In this document: positions 9,538 to 18,915 of the stretch, piece by piece
Numbering within the stretch: position 1 is the stretch's first letter
Layout: every line of letters starts with the position of its first letter
Assembly (NCBI GenBank): GCA_021166775.1
Contig: JAJPEQ010000013.1
Span: 62,001-126,000, forward strand
Reading direction: 5' to 3'
Length of the DNA: 64,000 nt
DNA from: Comamonas sp.
GTDB lineage: Bacteria; Pseudomonadota; Gammaproteobacteria; Burkholderiales; Burkholderiaceae_C
Position numbers and translations under genes: made by a program
Notes under the pieces: generated by a model
Told to the model about the DNA's origin: nothing
The model's database searches: none
The model's input: only the letters and a program-made list of their open reading frames with translations

Positions 9538-10300
9538 CGACGTGCCGATGATCGAGGCGATCGGCGTCAAGAAGCGCTTCGGCGACAACGAGGTGCTGCG
9601 TGGCGTCTCGCTCTCGGTCGCGCGCGGCGAGGTCGTGGCGCTGATCGGCCCTTCGGGCTCGGGCAAGAGTACCTTCCTGCGCTGCCTCAATCATCTGGAG
9701 ACGATCGATGCGGGCGAGATCCGCATCGGCGGCGAGGTGCTGGCGAGCACCGATGCCGAGGGCCGCTGCCGCTATGCGCCCGAGGCCGATGGCCGGCGGT
9801 TGTGCCGCAAGAGCGGCATGGTGTTCCAGCACTTCAACCTGTTCCCGCACCTGACGGTGCTGGAGAACCTGATAGCGGCGCCGATGGTGGTGACGGGTGT
9901 GCCGCGTGGGCAGGCCGTCGAGCGCGCCGAAAAGCTGCTCGCCAAGGTGGAGCTGTCGGCCAAGCGTGACAACTACCCGGCGCGGCTCTCGGGCGGGCAG
10001 AAGCAGCGCGTGGCGATCGCGCGCGCGCTGGCGATGGAGCCTGAGCTGATGCTGTTTGACGAGCCGACCTCGGCGCTCGATCCCGAGCTGACCGGCGAGG
10101 TGCTGCGAACCATGCGTGAACTGGCCGAGGAGCGCATGACCATGCTGGTCGTGACGCATGAGATGGGTTTCGCGCGCGAGGTGGCGCGTACCGTCGCCTT
10201 CATGGACCAGGGCGAGCTGCTCGTGACGCGGCCCGCCGCCGAGTTCTTCGCCGACCCCGGACACGAGCGCGCCCAGGCCTTTCTCGACCACATGCTGTGA
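9518..10300 (+). CDS. Amino-acid ABC transporter ATP-binding protein
   Basis: The 260-residue ATPase subunit that drives the importer. Walker A is GPSGSGKST, the signature is LSGGQKQR and Walker B is LMLFDEPTSALDPE, with the H-loop in VVTHEM. The region RYAPEADGRRLCRKSGMVFQ is somewhat longer than in GlnQ. ATG 9518 overlaps the permease; ATG 9548, ten bases beyond the permease stop, also fits the family start (MIEAIGVKKRFGD). Neither has a strong ribosome site, so the exact start is open. Confidence 0.93.
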   Translation: MPASISDDVPMIEAIGVKKRFGDNEVLRGVSLSVARGEVVALIGPSGSGKSTFLRCLNHLETIDAGEIRIGGEVLASTDAEGRCRYAPEADGRRLCRKSGMVFQHFNLFPHLTVLENLIAAPMVVTGVPRGQAVERAEKLLAKVELSAKRDNYPARLSGGQKQRVAIARALAMEPELMLFDEPTSALDPELTGEVLRTMRELAEERMTMLVVTHEMGFAREVARTVAFMDQGELLVTRPAAEFFADPGHERAQAFLDHML

Positions 10301-10370
10301 TCTGACGCGCGTCACCCATGGTCCGAATGGCGCATGGTGCCCGCAGCGGGGCGGCGCTACAGTGCTCCGC

Positions 10371-11270
10371 ATGCAGCCGTACCTTGCCCTGCTGGCGCGC
10401 GCCAGCCTGGCTTTCTTCGCGTTGACCGCTTACGCCGCCGTGCATGCCCAGGAGGGCGGGGGCGCGCTCGGCTGGAATGATGAGCCGCCGGTGGTCATGC
10501 GCCTGCTCGACCAAGGCTATGCGGCTGAATTCCGTGGCGACCGCGCTGCGGCGCAGGAGCGCTACTGCGCCGCCGCGCGCGAAGGCAGCCTGGAAGGGCA
10601 GTACCGCCTGGGCCGGCTGCTGTGGGTGACCAGCGCGCCGGCCGACCATGCGGTGGCGGCTACGCTGCTGGCCCTTGCCGCGCAGCGCGGGCATGAAAAG
10701 GCTCGGATCCTGCTGGCAGGCGAGCCGTCGGGCGACCAGTTGCCGGATTGCCTGAAGCCGAGCGCCAGCCCGGCAGAGCCAGCGCCGGAGGCCGTGGTGC
10801 CTGCCGAGGTGGTGGAGCGCTACGTCGCAGGGTTGTCGCCGGCGCAGCGGCGCCAGGCCCGACTGGTGGAGCGCCTGGCGCCGCGCTTCGCGGTCGATCC
10901 GCGCCTGGCGCTGGCCATCGTGAAAGCGGAATCGAACTTCGACCCGCTCGCACTCTCGCCGCGCAATGCCCAGGGGCTGATGCAATTGATCCCTGAAACC
11001 GCCGAACGATATGGCGTGCGTGATGTCTGGAACGCCGAGCAGAACACGCGCGGCGGCCTGGCGTACCTGCGCTGGCTGCTGCAGCGCTTCGAAGGCGACG
11101 TGGCTCTGGTGTCCGCCGCGTACAACGCGGGCGCGGGCGCGGTCGAGCGCCATGGCGGCGTGCCGCCGTTCGCGGAAACGCGGGAATACGTCAGGCGCGT
11201 GCTTGCGTTCTACCGCGCCGGGCGCCACGTGGCGCCCGATACGCAGACCCTGGCCGATGCCCGCCGCTGA
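10371..11270 (+). CDS. Lytic transglycosylase (SLT domain) with Sel1-like repeats
   Basis: A 299-residue exported murein hydrolase. An N-terminal signal peptide (LAFFALTAYAAVHAQ) is followed by a TPR/Sel1-like helical part (EGSLEGQYRLGRLLW and QRGHEKARILL). The C-terminal half is an SLT domain: the catalytic Glu lies in IVKAESNFDPLALSPRNAQG, followed by LMQLIPETAERYGV and AYNAGAGAVERHGGVPPFAET. It would cut glycan strands to 1,6-anhydroMurNAc ends. ATG 10371 gives a good signal peptide; GTG 10362 is an alternative. It converges on dnaJ with a 17-base gap. Confidence 0.88.
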   Translation: MQPYLALLARASLAFFALTAYAAVHAQEGGGALGWNDEPPVVMRLLDQGYAAEFRGDRAAAQERYCAAAREGSLEGQYRLGRLLWVTSAPADHAVAATLLALAAQRGHEKARILLAGEPSGDQLPDCLKPSASPAEPAPEAVVPAEVVERYVAGLSPAQRRQARLVERLAPRFAVDPRLALAIVKAESNFDPLALSPRNAQGLMQLIPETAERYGVRDVWNAEQNTRGGLAYLRWLLQRFEGDVALVSAAYNAGAGAVERHGGVPPFAETREYVRRVLAFYRAGRHVAPDTQTLADARR

Positions 11271-11287
11271 GATGGCGCCGTCGCGCC

Positions 11288-12430
11288 TCAGCTGAAGAAG
11301 CTGCGCTTGAGCCGCTCGGTCCAGCTCTCGGTCGACGGCGAGTGCTTGGCGCCACCCTTCTTGAGTGATTCTTCCAGATCACGCAGGAGCTTGCGCTGGT
11401 ATTCGGTCAGCTTGACCGGCGTCTCGACCACGATGTGGCAGTACAGATCGCCCGGGTAGCTCGCGCGCAGGCCCTTGATACCCTTGCCGCGCAGGCGAAA
11501 CTGCTTGCCCGCCTGCGTGCCTTCGGGGATGTCGATCGCGGCCTTGCCGGCCAGCGTGGGCACCTCGATCTCGCCGCCGAGCGCGGCGGTGATGAAGCTC
11601 ACCGGCACCTCGCAGTGCAGGTCGTCGCCATCGCGCGCGAAGATCTCGTGCTTTTTGGTGCGGATCTCGATGTAGAGGTCGCCGGGCGGACCGCCATTGG
11701 TGCCGGGCTCGCCATTGCCGGTGCTGCGGATGCGCATGCCATCGTCGATGCCGGCGGGAATCTTCACCTCCAGCGTCTTCTGGCGTTTGACCTTGCCCTG
11801 GCCGTGGCAGGTGACGCAGGGCTCGGTGATGATCTTGCCCGTGCCGCGGCAGTGTGGGCAGGTCTGCTGCACACTGAAAAAGCCCTGGCGCATCTGCACC
11901 ACACCCGAGCCATTGCAGGTGCCGCAGGTCTTGGGGCTGGTGCCGGGCTTGGCGCCGCTGCCGTGACAGGTCTCGCAATTGTCCCAGCTGGGAATGCGAA
12001 TCTGCGCGTCCTTGCCGTTGGCGGCTTCCTCGAGCGTGATTTCCATCGCGTACGACAGATCGCTGCCGCGGTACACCTGTCGCCCGCCGCGAGCTCCGCC
12101 GCGCTGACCGCCGAACATGTCACCGAAGATGTCGCCGAAGGCCTCGGCAAAGCCGCCGAAACCTTCCGCGCCGCCCATGCCGCCACGCAGGTTCGGGTCG
12201 ACGCCCGCGTGACCGTACTGGTCGTAAGCCGCGCGCTTGCCGCTGTCGGAAAGCATCTCGTAGGCTTCCTTGGCCTCCTTGAATTTTTCCTCGGCGGCCT
12301 TCGCTGCATCCCCCTGATTGCGGTCAGGGTGGTACTTCATCGCCAGCTTGCGATAAGCCTTCTTGATTTCGTCCTCGCTGGCGTTCTTGGGAACGCCCAG
12401 GACTTCGTAGTAGTCTCGTTTATTGGCCAT
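11288..12430 (-). CDS. dnaJ: Chaperone protein DnaJ
   Basis: Hsp40 co-chaperone that delivers substrates to DnaK and stimulates its ATPase. The 380-residue protein has a J domain with HPD at about residue 33 (YHPDRNQGD), then a G/F-rich part ([26 protein letters not shown]). Four zinc-binding CxxCxGxG-type repeats follow ([32 protein letters not shown]), then the C-terminal substrate-binding part. It is last in the grpE-dnaK-dnaJ operon; a strong hairpin lies between dnaK and dnaJ. Confidence 0.97.
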   Translation of the reverse strand: MANKRDYYEVLGVPKNASEDEIKKAYRKLAMKYHPDRNQGDAAKAAEEKFKEAKEAYEMLSDSGKRAAYDQYGHAGVDPNLRGGMGGAEGFGGFAEAFGDIFGDMFGGQRGGARGGRQVYRGSDLSYAMEITLEEAANGKDAQIRIPSWDNCETCHGSGAKPGTSPKTCGTCNGSGVVQMRQGFFSVQQTCPHCRGTGKIITEPCVTCHGQGKVKRQKTLEVKIPAGIDDGMRIRSTGNGEPGTNGGPPGDLYIEIRTKKHEIFARDGDDLHCEVPVSFITAALGGEIEVPTLAGKAAIDIPEGTQAGKQFRLRGKGIKGLRASYPGDLYCHIVVETPVKLTEYQRKLLRDLEESLKKGGAKHSPSTESWTERLKRSFFS

Positions 12431-12498
12431 GGGCTAAGGTCTTCAATTCGCTGTGACGCCGGACAGGGGTGGTCGGCAAGGCCGCTCACCATCAGCGC

Positions 12499-12530
12499 AA
12501 AGGGCGGCAAGGCACCCGTGCCTGCCGCCC
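12499..12530 (-). terminator. Hairpin between dnaK and dnaJ (attenuator or processing site)
   Basis: Read on the minus strand, GGGCGGCAGGCAC and GTGCCTTGCCGCCC form a 13-bp stem with one bulged base and a two-base loop, followed by only three T. This would give partial termination or mRNA protection between dnaK and dnaJ. Confidence 0.6.
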
Positions 12531-12550
12531 CATGGTTTGTGTGCCGCCGC

Positions 12551-14503
12551 TTAACCCTTCTTGACTTCCTTGACTTCGGCGTCCACCACGTTGTCGTCCG
12601 CCGCGGCCGAGGCCTGAGCCTGCTCACCCGAGGAAGTGGCTCCGGCGGTCGCACCGGCCCCCGCAGCCTGTGCGGCGGCGGCCGCATCGGCGTACATCTT
12701 CTCGCCGAGCTTCTGGCTGGCCGTCATCAGGGCGTTGGTCTTGTCGTCGATCGCAGCCTTGTCCTCACCCTTGAGGGCTTCTTCCAGCTCCTTGATCGCG
12801 GCTTCGATCTTGTCCTTCTCGCCGGCGTCGAGCTTGTCGCCGTGCTCGGTCAGGGCCTTGCGCGTGCTGTGCACCGCCGCCTCGCCCTGGTTGCGCGCCT
12901 GCACCAGTTCCAGCTTCTTGTGGTCCTCGGCGGCGTTGAGCTCGGCATCCTTCACCATCTTCTGGATTTCTTCTTCCGAGAGGCCCGAGCTGGCCTTGAT
13001 GGTGATCTTGTTTTCCTTGCCGGTGCCCTTGTCCTTGGCGCCCACGTGCAGGATGCCGTTGGCGTCAATGTCGAAGCTCACCTCGATCTGCGGCGTGCCG
13101 CGGCTGGCCGGCGGGATGCCTTCCAGATTGAACTCGCCCAGCAGCTTGTTGGCGGTGGCGATCTCGCGCTCGCCCTGGAAGACCTTGATCGTCACGGCGG
13201 GCTGGTTGTCCTCGGCGGTGGAGAAGGTCTGCGCGAACTTGGTCGGGATCGTCGTGTTCTTGGCGATCATCTTGGTCATCACGCCGCCCAGGGTTTCGAT
13301 GCCCAGCGACAGCGGCGTCACGTCCAGCAGCAGCACGTCCTTGCGGTCGCCGGAAAGCACCTGCCCCTGCACGGCCGCGCCCACGGCCACGGCCTCGTCG
13401 GGGTTCACGTCCTTGCGTGGATCCTTGCCGAAGAACTCCTTGACGGTTTCCTGCACCTTGGGCATGCGCGTCATGCCGCCGACGAGGATCACGTCGTTGA
13501 TGTCAGAGACACCGATGCCCGCATCCTTGATCGCGGTGCGGCAGGGCGCGATGGTGCGCTCGATCAGGTCCTCGACCAGGGATTCGAGCTTGGCACGCGT
13601 GAGCTTGATGTTCAGGTGTTTCGGGCCCGAGGCATCGGCCGTGATGTAGGGCAGGTTGATGTCGGTCTGCGCGCTGTTGGACAGCTCGATCTTGGCCTTC
13701 TCGGCGGCTTCCTTCAGGCGCTGCAGCGCGAGCACGTCGGCCTTCAGATCGACGCCTTGCTCTTTTTTGAACTCGCCGATGATGTAGTCGATGATGCGTT
13801 GGTCGAAGTCTTCGCCGCCGAGGAACGTGTCGCCATTGGTGGCCAGCACCTCGAATTGCTTTTCGCCATCGACGTCGGCGATTTCGATGATGGACACGTC
13901 GAACGTGCCGCCGCCCAGGTCATAGACGACGATCTTGCGGTCGCCCTTGCCCTGCTTGTCCAGGCCGAAGGCCAGCGCCGCGGCCGTGGGCTCGTTGATG
14001 ATGCGCTTGACGTCCAGGCCTGCGATGCGGCCCGCGTCCTTGGTGGCCTGGCGCTGGCTGTCATTGAAGTAGGCCGGCACGGTGATCACGGCTTCGGTCA
14101 CGGGCTCGCCCAGGTAGTCCTCGGCGGTCTTCTTCATCTTGCGCAGCACCTCGGCGCTGATCTGCGGCGGGGCGAGCTTCTGACCCCGCACCTCGACCCA
14201 GGCGTCACCGTTGTCGGCCTTGATGATGGAAAACGGTGCCAGACCCAGGTCCTTCTGCACTTCCTTGTCTTCGTACTTGCGGCCGATCAGGCGCTTGACG
14301 GCGTAGATCGTGTTCTTCGGGTTGGTCACGGCCTGACGCTTGGCCGAGGCGCCCACCAGGATTTCGCCGTCTTCCTGGTAGGCCACGATGGACGGCGTGG
14401 TGCGCGCGCCTTCGCTGTTTTCGATCACGCGCGTGGTGTTGCCTTCCATGATGGACACGCAGCTGTTGGTGGTGCCCAGGTCAATGCCGATGATTTTTCC
14501 CAT
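12551..14503 (-). CDS. dnaK: Chaperone protein DnaK (Hsp70)
   Basis: ATP-driven Hsp70 chaperone, 650 residues. The ATPase domain starts [21 protein letters not shown], with the phosphate-2 loop [11 protein letters not shown] and the site [11 protein letters not shown]. The substrate-binding domain follows the linker near [19 protein letters not shown]. The C-terminus is the acidic [13 protein letters not shown] chose ATG 14503 because GGAG lies about 7 bases upstream and the family starts there; an in-frame ATG 18 bases further up would add MNPENN. It is the middle gene of the chaperone operon. Confidence 0.98.
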   Translation of the reverse strand: MGKIIGIDLGTTNSCVSIMEGNTTRVIENSEGARTTPSIVAYQEDGEILVGASAKRQAVTNPKNTIYAVKRLIGRKYEDKEVQKDLGLAPFSIIKADNGDAWVEVRGQKLAPPQISAEVLRKMKKTAEDYLGEPVTEAVITVPAYFNDSQRQATKDAGRIAGLDVKRIINEPTAAALAFGLDKQGKGDRKIVVYDLGGGTFDVSIIEIADVDGEKQFEVLATNGDTFLGGEDFDQRIIDYIIGEFKKEQGVDLKADVLALQRLKEAAEKAKIELSNSAQTDINLPYITADASGPKHLNIKLTRAKLESLVEDLIERTIAPCRTAIKDAGIGVSDINDVILVGGMTRMPKVQETVKEFFGKDPRKDVNPDEAVAVGAAVQGQVLSGDRKDVLLLDVTPLSLGIETLGGVMTKMIAKNTTIPTKFAQTFSTAEDNQPAVTIKVFQGEREIATANKLLGEFNLEGIPPASRGTPQIEVSFDIDANGILHVGAKDKGTGKENKITIKASSGLSEEEIQKMVKDAELNAAEDHKKLELVQARNQGEAAVHSTRKALTEHGDKLDAGEKDKIEAAIKELEEALKGEDKAAIDDKTNALMTASQKLGEKMYADAAAAAQAAGAGATAGATSSGEQAQASAAADDNVVDAEVKEVKKG

Positions 14504-14597
14504 GTTGTTCTCCGGATTCAAAAATGATTGAAAGTGCGATGGTTCTGAGGTGTGGTTGCCCTCGCTGCTTTCAAGTGAGCGCCGCCCAGAGCAGGCA

Positions 14598-15149
14598 TTA
14601 CCTGGGTGCCGCGACGGTGACGAGGGCCGGCCGCAGGACGCGATCGAAGATCAGATAGCCCTTTTGCAGCACGTTCACGATGGTGTTGGGCTCCTGCTCC
14701 GAGGGCACCACGCTGATGGCCTGGTGCTGGTGCGGATCGAACTTGTCGCCCACGCCCGGGTTCACCACCACCACCTTGTTGCGTTCCAGCGCCGAGGTCA
14801 GCTGGCGCAGCGTGGCGGTGCTGCCTTCGCGCAGTTGCGCGGCGTTGGCGTTTTCGAGCGCCAGGGCGGCATCCAGGCTGTCGCAGACGGCCAGAAGGTT
14901 TTCTGCAAAGGCTTCGATGCCGAATTTGCGCGCCTTGGCGATGTCTTCCTCGGCACGGCGGCGCGCGTTTTCGGCCTCGGCCTTGGCGCGCAGGTACTGG
15001 TCGGCCAGTTCGGCGCTCTTGGTCTTGAGTTCGGCCAACTCGGCCTGCAGGCGTGCGATCTCGTCCAGGGTATCGGCAGTCATCGTGGACTGCAGCGTTT
15101 CATCGGCCTGCTCGGCCGACGGCGGGGTGGAGGCGTGGTTGTCGGGCAT
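14598..15149 (-). CDS. grpE: Nucleotide exchange factor GrpE
   Basis: Releases ADP from DnaK. The 183-residue protein has a long coiled-coil N-terminal part ([20 protein letters not shown] onward, then [20 protein letters not shown]) and a C-terminal beta domain ([28 protein letters not shown]). The start is the ATG whose product begins [10 protein letters not shown]; an open frame extends far upstream into the rpsF region but has no GrpE similarity there. First gene of grpE-dnaK-dnaJ, preceded by a sigma-32 promoter. No hrcA lies beside it. Confidence 0.97.
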   Translation of the reverse strand: MPDNHASTPPSAEQADETLQSTMTADTLDEIARLQAELAELKTKSAELADQYLRAKAEAENARRRAEEDIAKARKFGIEAFAENLLAVCDSLDAALALENANAAQLREGSTATLRQLTSALERNKVVVVNPGVGDKFDPHQHQAISVVPSEQEPNTIVNVLQKGYLIFDRVLRPALVTVAAPR

Positions 15150-15187
15150 GTCTGAAAATTTGTTGTGACGGACGGCAAATACTTTGT

Positions 15188-15215
15188 ATCTGGGGCCTGC
15201 GCCCGGTGTTTCAAG
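15188..15215 (-). promoter_or_regulatory. Heat-shock (sigma-32) promoter of grpE-dnaK-dnaJ
   Basis: On the minus strand, CTTGAAA (15215-15209), a 13-base spacer and CCCCAGAT (15195-15188) match the sigma-32 consensus CTTGAAA-N11-16-CCCCATNT with one mismatch. The -10 ends about 39 bases before the grpE start. No CIRCE element was seen. Confidence 0.8.
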
Positions 15216-15286
15216 CCGGGTGGTGCCGCAAGGTGTTCGGTTGCGCGGAGTCAAGCCAAGTAGTGTACGTCTGACGCGTTCGATCC

Positions 15287-15292
15287 TATAAT
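15287..15292 (+). promoter_or_regulatory. Perfect -10 hexamer upstream of rpsF
   Basis: TATAAT lies 82 bases before the rpsF start. No convincing -35 is seen at 16-18 bases, so the promoter call rests on the -10 and the position ahead of a ribosomal operon. Confidence 0.5.
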
Positions 15293-15374
15293 CGCCGGTT
15301 TTCCTTGCCACACCGCCTGGACCATGATGGGCCGGACAAGACGCAGCGGGTGGCTTCAACCAGAAGGAGGTTTC

Positions 15375-15743
15375 ATGCGTCATTACGAGATTGTCTTGCT
15401 CATCCACCCGGACCAGAGCGAACAGGTGCCTGCCATGCTGGAGCGCTACAAGGGCATGATCACCGCAGGCGGTGGCCAGGTGCACCGCGTGGAAGACTGG
15501 GGTCGGCGCCAGCTGGCCTACATGATCAGCAAGCTGGCCAAGGCGCACTATCTGTGCTTGAACATCGAGGCTGATCAGGCGGTGATGGCCGAGCTCGAGC
15601 ATGCGTTCAAGTTCAACGATGCCGTGCTGCGTCACCTCACGGTACAAAAGGCCAAGGCCGAAACCACGCCGTCCTCGATGATGAAGACCGTCGAGCGCGA
15701 GGAAGCACGCAAGGCCGGCCAGGCCGAGACGGCCCAGGGCTGA
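15375..15743 (+). CDS. rpsF: 30S ribosomal protein S6
   Basis: Small-subunit protein that binds 16S rRNA as a dimer with S18. It is 122 residues, starting [19 protein letters not shown], with the conserved [12 protein letters not shown] and a lysine/glutamate-rich tail typical of Burkholderiales S6. AAGGAGG ends four bases before ATG 15375, a strong ribosome site that decides the start. First gene of the rpsF-priB-rpsR-rplI operon. Confidence 0.97.
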   Translation: MRHYEIVLLIHPDQSEQVPAMLERYKGMITAGGGQVHRVEDWGRRQLAYMISKLAKAHYLCLNIEADQAVMAELEHAFKFNDAVLRHLTVQKAKAETTPSSMMKTVEREEARKAGQAETAQG

Positions 15744-15769
15744 GCCCGGGCACGTCACCCACGGCGGAT

Positions 15770-16090
15770 GTGAACACGACCGGCGGCGCGCACGCGAGCA
15801 ACCATGCCAGCCTGACGGCAAGCCTGGAGCAGGTGCAGCCCTTGCGCCATACGCCTGCGGGCCTGCCCGTGCTGGACATGCAGCTGGTGCATGCTTCGAC
15901 GGGCCAGGAGGCGGGAGCGCAGCGCCAGATTGCGTTGGGTATCAAGGCTGTGGCCTTTGGTACCCAGGCCGAGAGGCTGGCACGTCAGGCGCTGGGGAGT
16001 CTCTGGGATTTTCAGGGCTTTCTGGCGCAGGGGCGAAACGGCAAAGGCGTGGTGTTTCATATCCGTGAGTTTCAACCGCATCAGTTTTAA
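15770..16090 (+). CDS. priB: Primosomal replication protein N (PriB)
   Basis: Single-stranded DNA-binding OB-fold protein that helps PriA reload DnaB at stalled forks. It has 106 residues, with typical PriB features [17 protein letters not shown] and the C-terminal [15 protein letters not shown]. The start is GTG 15770; no in-frame ATG is available upstream. It lies between rpsF and rpsR, the classical arrangement, and 12 bases before rpsR. Confidence 0.92.
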   Translation: MNTTGGAHASNHASLTASLEQVQPLRHTPAGLPVLDMQLVHASTGQEAGAQRQIALGIKAVAFGTQAERLARQALGSLWDFQGFLAQGRNGKGVVFHIREFQPHQF

Positions 16091-16102
16091 AAGGTTCAGA
16101 CC

Positions 16103-16390
16103 ATGTTCAAGAAATTCAACAAGAATGGCAAGAATGGCAAGAACGGCAGGCGCAACAACCAGTCTCTGCTGTTCAAGCGCAAGCGTTTCTGCCGTTTCAC
16201 CGTCGCGGGCGTCGAGGAAATCGATTACAAGGATGTCGATACGCTGCGTGATTTCATTGCCGAGAACGGCAAGATCATTCCCGCGCGCCTGACGGGCACG
16301 CGCGCCATCTACCAGCGCCAGCTCAACACCGCCATCAAGCGCGCGCGCTTCCTGGCCCTGGTGCCCTACAGCGACCAGCACAAAATCTGA
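16103..16390 (+). CDS. rpsR: 30S ribosomal protein S18
   Basis: A 95-residue basic small-subunit protein. The N-terminus has a Lys/Asn/Gly-rich extension ([20 protein letters not shown]) common in this group. The conserved S18 core follows: [31 protein letters not shown] and [20 protein letters not shown]. An AAAAGG precedes the start by about nine bases. It pairs with S6 on the ribosome platform, in line with their shared operon. Confidence 0.97.
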   Translation: MFKKFNKNGKNGKNGRRNNQSLLFKRKRFCRFTVAGVEEIDYKDVDTLRDFIAENGKIIPARLTGTRAIYQRQLNTAIKRARFLALVPYSDQHKI

Positions 16391-16404
16391 GGAGCACCCA
16401 TTCC

Positions 16405-16857
16405 ATGCAAGTCATTCTGCTCGACAAGGTTGTCAACCTCGGCGCACTCGGCGACATCGTCAAGGTCAAGGACGGTTACGCCCGCAACTATCTGATCCCC
16501 ACGGGGCGTGCCCACCGCGCCACGGCCACCGCCAAGGCGGAATTCGAAGCCCGGCGCGCCGACCTCGAAAAGGCCGCGGCCGACAAGCTTGCCCAGGCGC
16601 AGGCCCACGCGGCCCAGCTGGCCGAAACCACCATCAAGCTCACGCAGAAGGCGGGGGTGGATGGCCGTCTGTTCGGCTCGGTCACGAGCTACGACATCGC
16701 CGACGAACTGCATCGCCAGGGCGTGAAGGTGCACAAGGCGCAGATCCGCATGCCCAATGGGCCGATCAAGGTCGTGGGCGAGAGCTCCGTCACGGTGGTG
16801 CTGCACACGGACGTGTCCGTGGACCTGACGGTCGTCGTCTACGGTGAAACGGCCTGA
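16405..16857 (+). CDS. rplI: 50S ribosomal protein L9
   Basis: A 150-residue large-subunit protein. The N-terminal domain starts [32 protein letters not shown], the signature of L9. A long connecting helix rich in Ala, Lys and Glu leads to the C-terminal domain ([14 protein letters not shown]). GAGGAGC lies 11 bases upstream of ATG 16405. Last gene of the operon, followed at once by a terminator. Confidence 0.97.
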   Translation: MQVILLDKVVNLGALGDIVKVKDGYARNYLIPTGRAHRATATAKAEFEARRADLEKAAADKLAQAQAHAAQLAETTIKLTQKAGVDGRLFGSVTSYDIADELHRQGVKVHKAQIRMPNGPIKVVGESSVTVVLHTDVSVDLTVVVYGETA

Positions 16858-16879
16858 CGGAGACCGTGTCACCCGATGC

Positions 16880-16908
16880 AAAAGCCGCTTTCGGGCGGCT
16901 TTTGTTTT
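16880..16908 (+). terminator. Terminator after rplI, usable from both sides
   Basis: AAAAGCCGC / GCGGCTTTT form a perfect 9-bp stem with a 6-base loop, followed by GTTTTG. The A run on the left also gives a T run on the minus strand, so it could end the convergent PilZ gene too. Confidence 0.85.
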
Positions 16909-16911
16909 GCC

Positions 16912-17277
16912 TCAATGCAGGCCGCTGAGTTGCGCCAGATCGCGATCCAGCAGGGCCGGGTCACCCAGCTGGAGCTCGATGAGGCGGCGCAGGTGGGTGA
17001 CGCTGTCGATGTCCACGCCGCGGCAGACGACGCCTATGTTTTCGTCCTGCAGGTGGGTCACTTGCACCGACATGGCGATGTACTCCTGGCGCGCCAGCGG
17101 CACGGTGAGCTCGCATTGCAGTCCGGGATGCAGCGTGGCGGCGTCGGATGTGGCCTGCAGCAGGGCCCCCTTGAGGGACAGGTCCAGGACGCGCACGGGG
17201 ATGGCCTGTCCGGCCCATCGCAGCTGGCCTGGAGAATCGAACTGGACGCGGACGTAGTGGCGGCGCTCGTATGGCAT
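16912..17277 (-). CDS. PilZ domain protein, likely cyclic di-GMP receptor
   Basis: A single-domain PilZ protein of 121 residues. The first cyclic di-GMP contact motif RxxxR is RHYVR near residue 6-10, and the second, DxSxxG, is DLSLKG near residue 32-37. No other domain is present, so it probably acts by binding a partner. It faces the rplI operon and is divergent from dnaB with a 200-base gap. The partner or process is unknown. Confidence 0.85.
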   Translation of the reverse strand: MPYERRHYVRVQFDSPGQLRWAGQAIPVRVLDLSLKGALLQATSDAATLHPGLQCELTVPLARQEYIAMSVQVTHLQDENIGVVCRGVDIDSVTHLRRLIELQLGDPALLDRDLAQLSGLH

Positions 17278-17477
17278 GGCGATCCCGTGGGTGGCGTGAC
17301 ATCCGCGATGCTAGCCTCTGCGGGCGCCTGTGCAACCCCTGTCGCGGCGAAGACTCTGCGCGCGTCGTGCACCGGTTTCCCATGGCTTGTACACCTGTTG
17401 TCCACAGCCTTGTGCCGTGACTTGGCGCCTGCGCGTGGTTAGCATAGCCCGCATTGTTTTTCAGGATGGTGTGATTG

Positions 17478-18896
17478 ATGTCTGCCGTGATTTCCGCGCC
17501 GCTGGAAGCCTTTGATCCAGCGGGATTTGTCGACCAGGAGGTGGCGCGGCTGCGCGTTCCTCCGCATTCCATCGAGGCCGAATCCAGCGTCCTCGGGGGC
17601 CTGCTGCTGGACAACATGGCCTGGGATAGGGTCGGCGACCTGCTGGTGGATGGCGACTTCTACCGCAACGAACACCAGCAGATTTACGCGGCCATCGGCG
17701 CGCTGGTCGGTGCGGGCAAGCCGGCCGACGTGATCACGGTGTATGAGCGCCTGCAGAGTCTGGGTCGGGCCGAGGAAACCGGAGGTCTCGCCTACCTGAA
17801 CAGCCTGGCGCAATACGTGCCGAGCGCGAGCAACATCCGCCGCTACGCCGAAATCGTGCGCGAGCGCGCGATCTTGCGCAAACTGGTGACGGCGAGCGAC
17901 GAGATCGCGACCAATGCCTTCAACCCTCAGGGGCGGCCGGTGGACCGCATTCTCGACGAGGCCGAGCAGAAAATCTTCGCCATCGGCGAGGAAGGCTCGC
18001 GCATGAAGCAGGGCTTCCAGGCCATGGAGTCGCTGGTCGTGACGCTGCTCGATCGCGTCACTGAAATGGCTGACAACCCCATGGACGTGACCGGGGTGCC
18101 CACGGGATTCACCGATCTGGACCGCATGACCAGCGGCCTGCAGGCGGGCGATCTGGTGGTGCTGGCGGCGCGCCCGTCCATGGGCAAGACGTCGCTCGCG
18201 GTCAATATCGCCGAGCATGTGGCGCTCAACGAGCAGCTGCCGGTGGCGATCTTTTCGATGGAAATGGGCGCGGCTCAGCTGGCAGTGCGCATCGTCGGCT
18301 CGATCGGCCGCATTCATCAGGGGCATCTGCGCACCGGCAAGCTCACGGACGAGGAGTGGCCGCGCCTGACGGAAGCGATCGAGCGTCTGCGCAGCGTGTC
18401 GCTGCACATTGATGAAACGCCGGGCCTGACGCCGTCCGAGCTGCGCGCCAATGCCCGGCGCCTGGCGCGCCAGTGCGGCAAGTTGGGCCTCATCGTGGTG
18501 GACTATCTGCAGCTGATGAGCGGTTCGGGCGGCTCCCAGGGGGAAAACCGGGCCACCGAGCTGGGCGAGATTTCGCGCGGCCTGAAGATGTTGGCCAAGG
18601 AGCTGCAATGTCCGGTGATCGCGCTCTCGCAGCTCAATCGCAGCGTGGAGACGCGCACCGACAAGCGTCCCATGATGAGCGATCTGCGTGAATCGGGCGC
18701 GATCGAGCAGGACGCGGACATCATCATGTTCATCTACCGCGACGATTACTACAACAAGGAGAGCAAGGAGCCCAATGTGTCAGAAATCATCATCGGCAAG
18801 CAGCGCAACGGGCCGACAGGCACGGTCAAGCTCTTCTTCCAGAAGGATCAGACGCGCTTTGAGAATCTGGCGATCGAGCAGATGGATGGCTATTGA
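17478..18896 (+). CDS. dnaB: Replicative DNA helicase DnaB
   Basis: Hexameric helicase that unwinds DNA ahead of the replisome. The 472-residue protein has the N-terminal domain (VPPHSIEAESSVLGGLLLDN), a linker, and a RecA-like domain with Walker A ARPSMGKTS near residue 231-239, Walker B in LIVVDYLQLM, and the C-terminal RESGAIEQDADIIMFIYRDD. No intein is inserted. ATG 17478 is used; a TTG immediately before it is in frame. The 200-base upstream region holds one near-match to a DnaA box. Confidence 0.97.
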   Translation: MSAVISAPLEAFDPAGFVDQEVARLRVPPHSIEAESSVLGGLLLDNMAWDRVGDLLVDGDFYRNEHQQIYAAIGALVGAGKPADVITVYERLQSLGRAEETGGLAYLNSLAQYVPSASNIRRYAEIVRERAILRKLVTASDEIATNAFNPQGRPVDRILDEAEQKIFAIGEEGSRMKQGFQAMESLVVTLLDRVTEMADNPMDVTGVPTGFTDLDRMTSGLQAGDLVVLAARPSMGKTSLAVNIAEHVALNEQLPVAIFSMEMGAAQLAVRIVGSIGRIHQGHLRTGKLTDEEWPRLTEAIERLRSVSLHIDETPGLTPSELRANARRLARQCGKLGLIVVDYLQLMSGSGGSQGENRATELGEISRGLKMLAKELQCPVIALSQLNRSVETRTDKRPMMSDLRESGAIEQDADIIMFIYRDDYYNKESKEPNVSEIIIGKQRNGPTGTVKLFFQKDQTRFENLAIEQMDGY

Positions 18897-18915
18897 GACC
18901 GGACAAGGCGGGCAC

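Noticed and set aside
11435-14527. A 1030-codon open frame antisense to dnaK-dnaJ
   Set aside because: A by-product of high GC codon bias opposite two well-recognised genes; no domain is recognisable in its translation.
15150-15374. CIRCE/HrcA operator before grpE
   Set aside because: TTAGCACTC-N9-GAGTGCTAA is absent; the sigma-32 boxes explain control better.
15150-15821. Upstream extension of the grpE frame
   Set aside because: It would run antisense through rpsF and the sigma-32 promoter and has no GrpE-like sequence.
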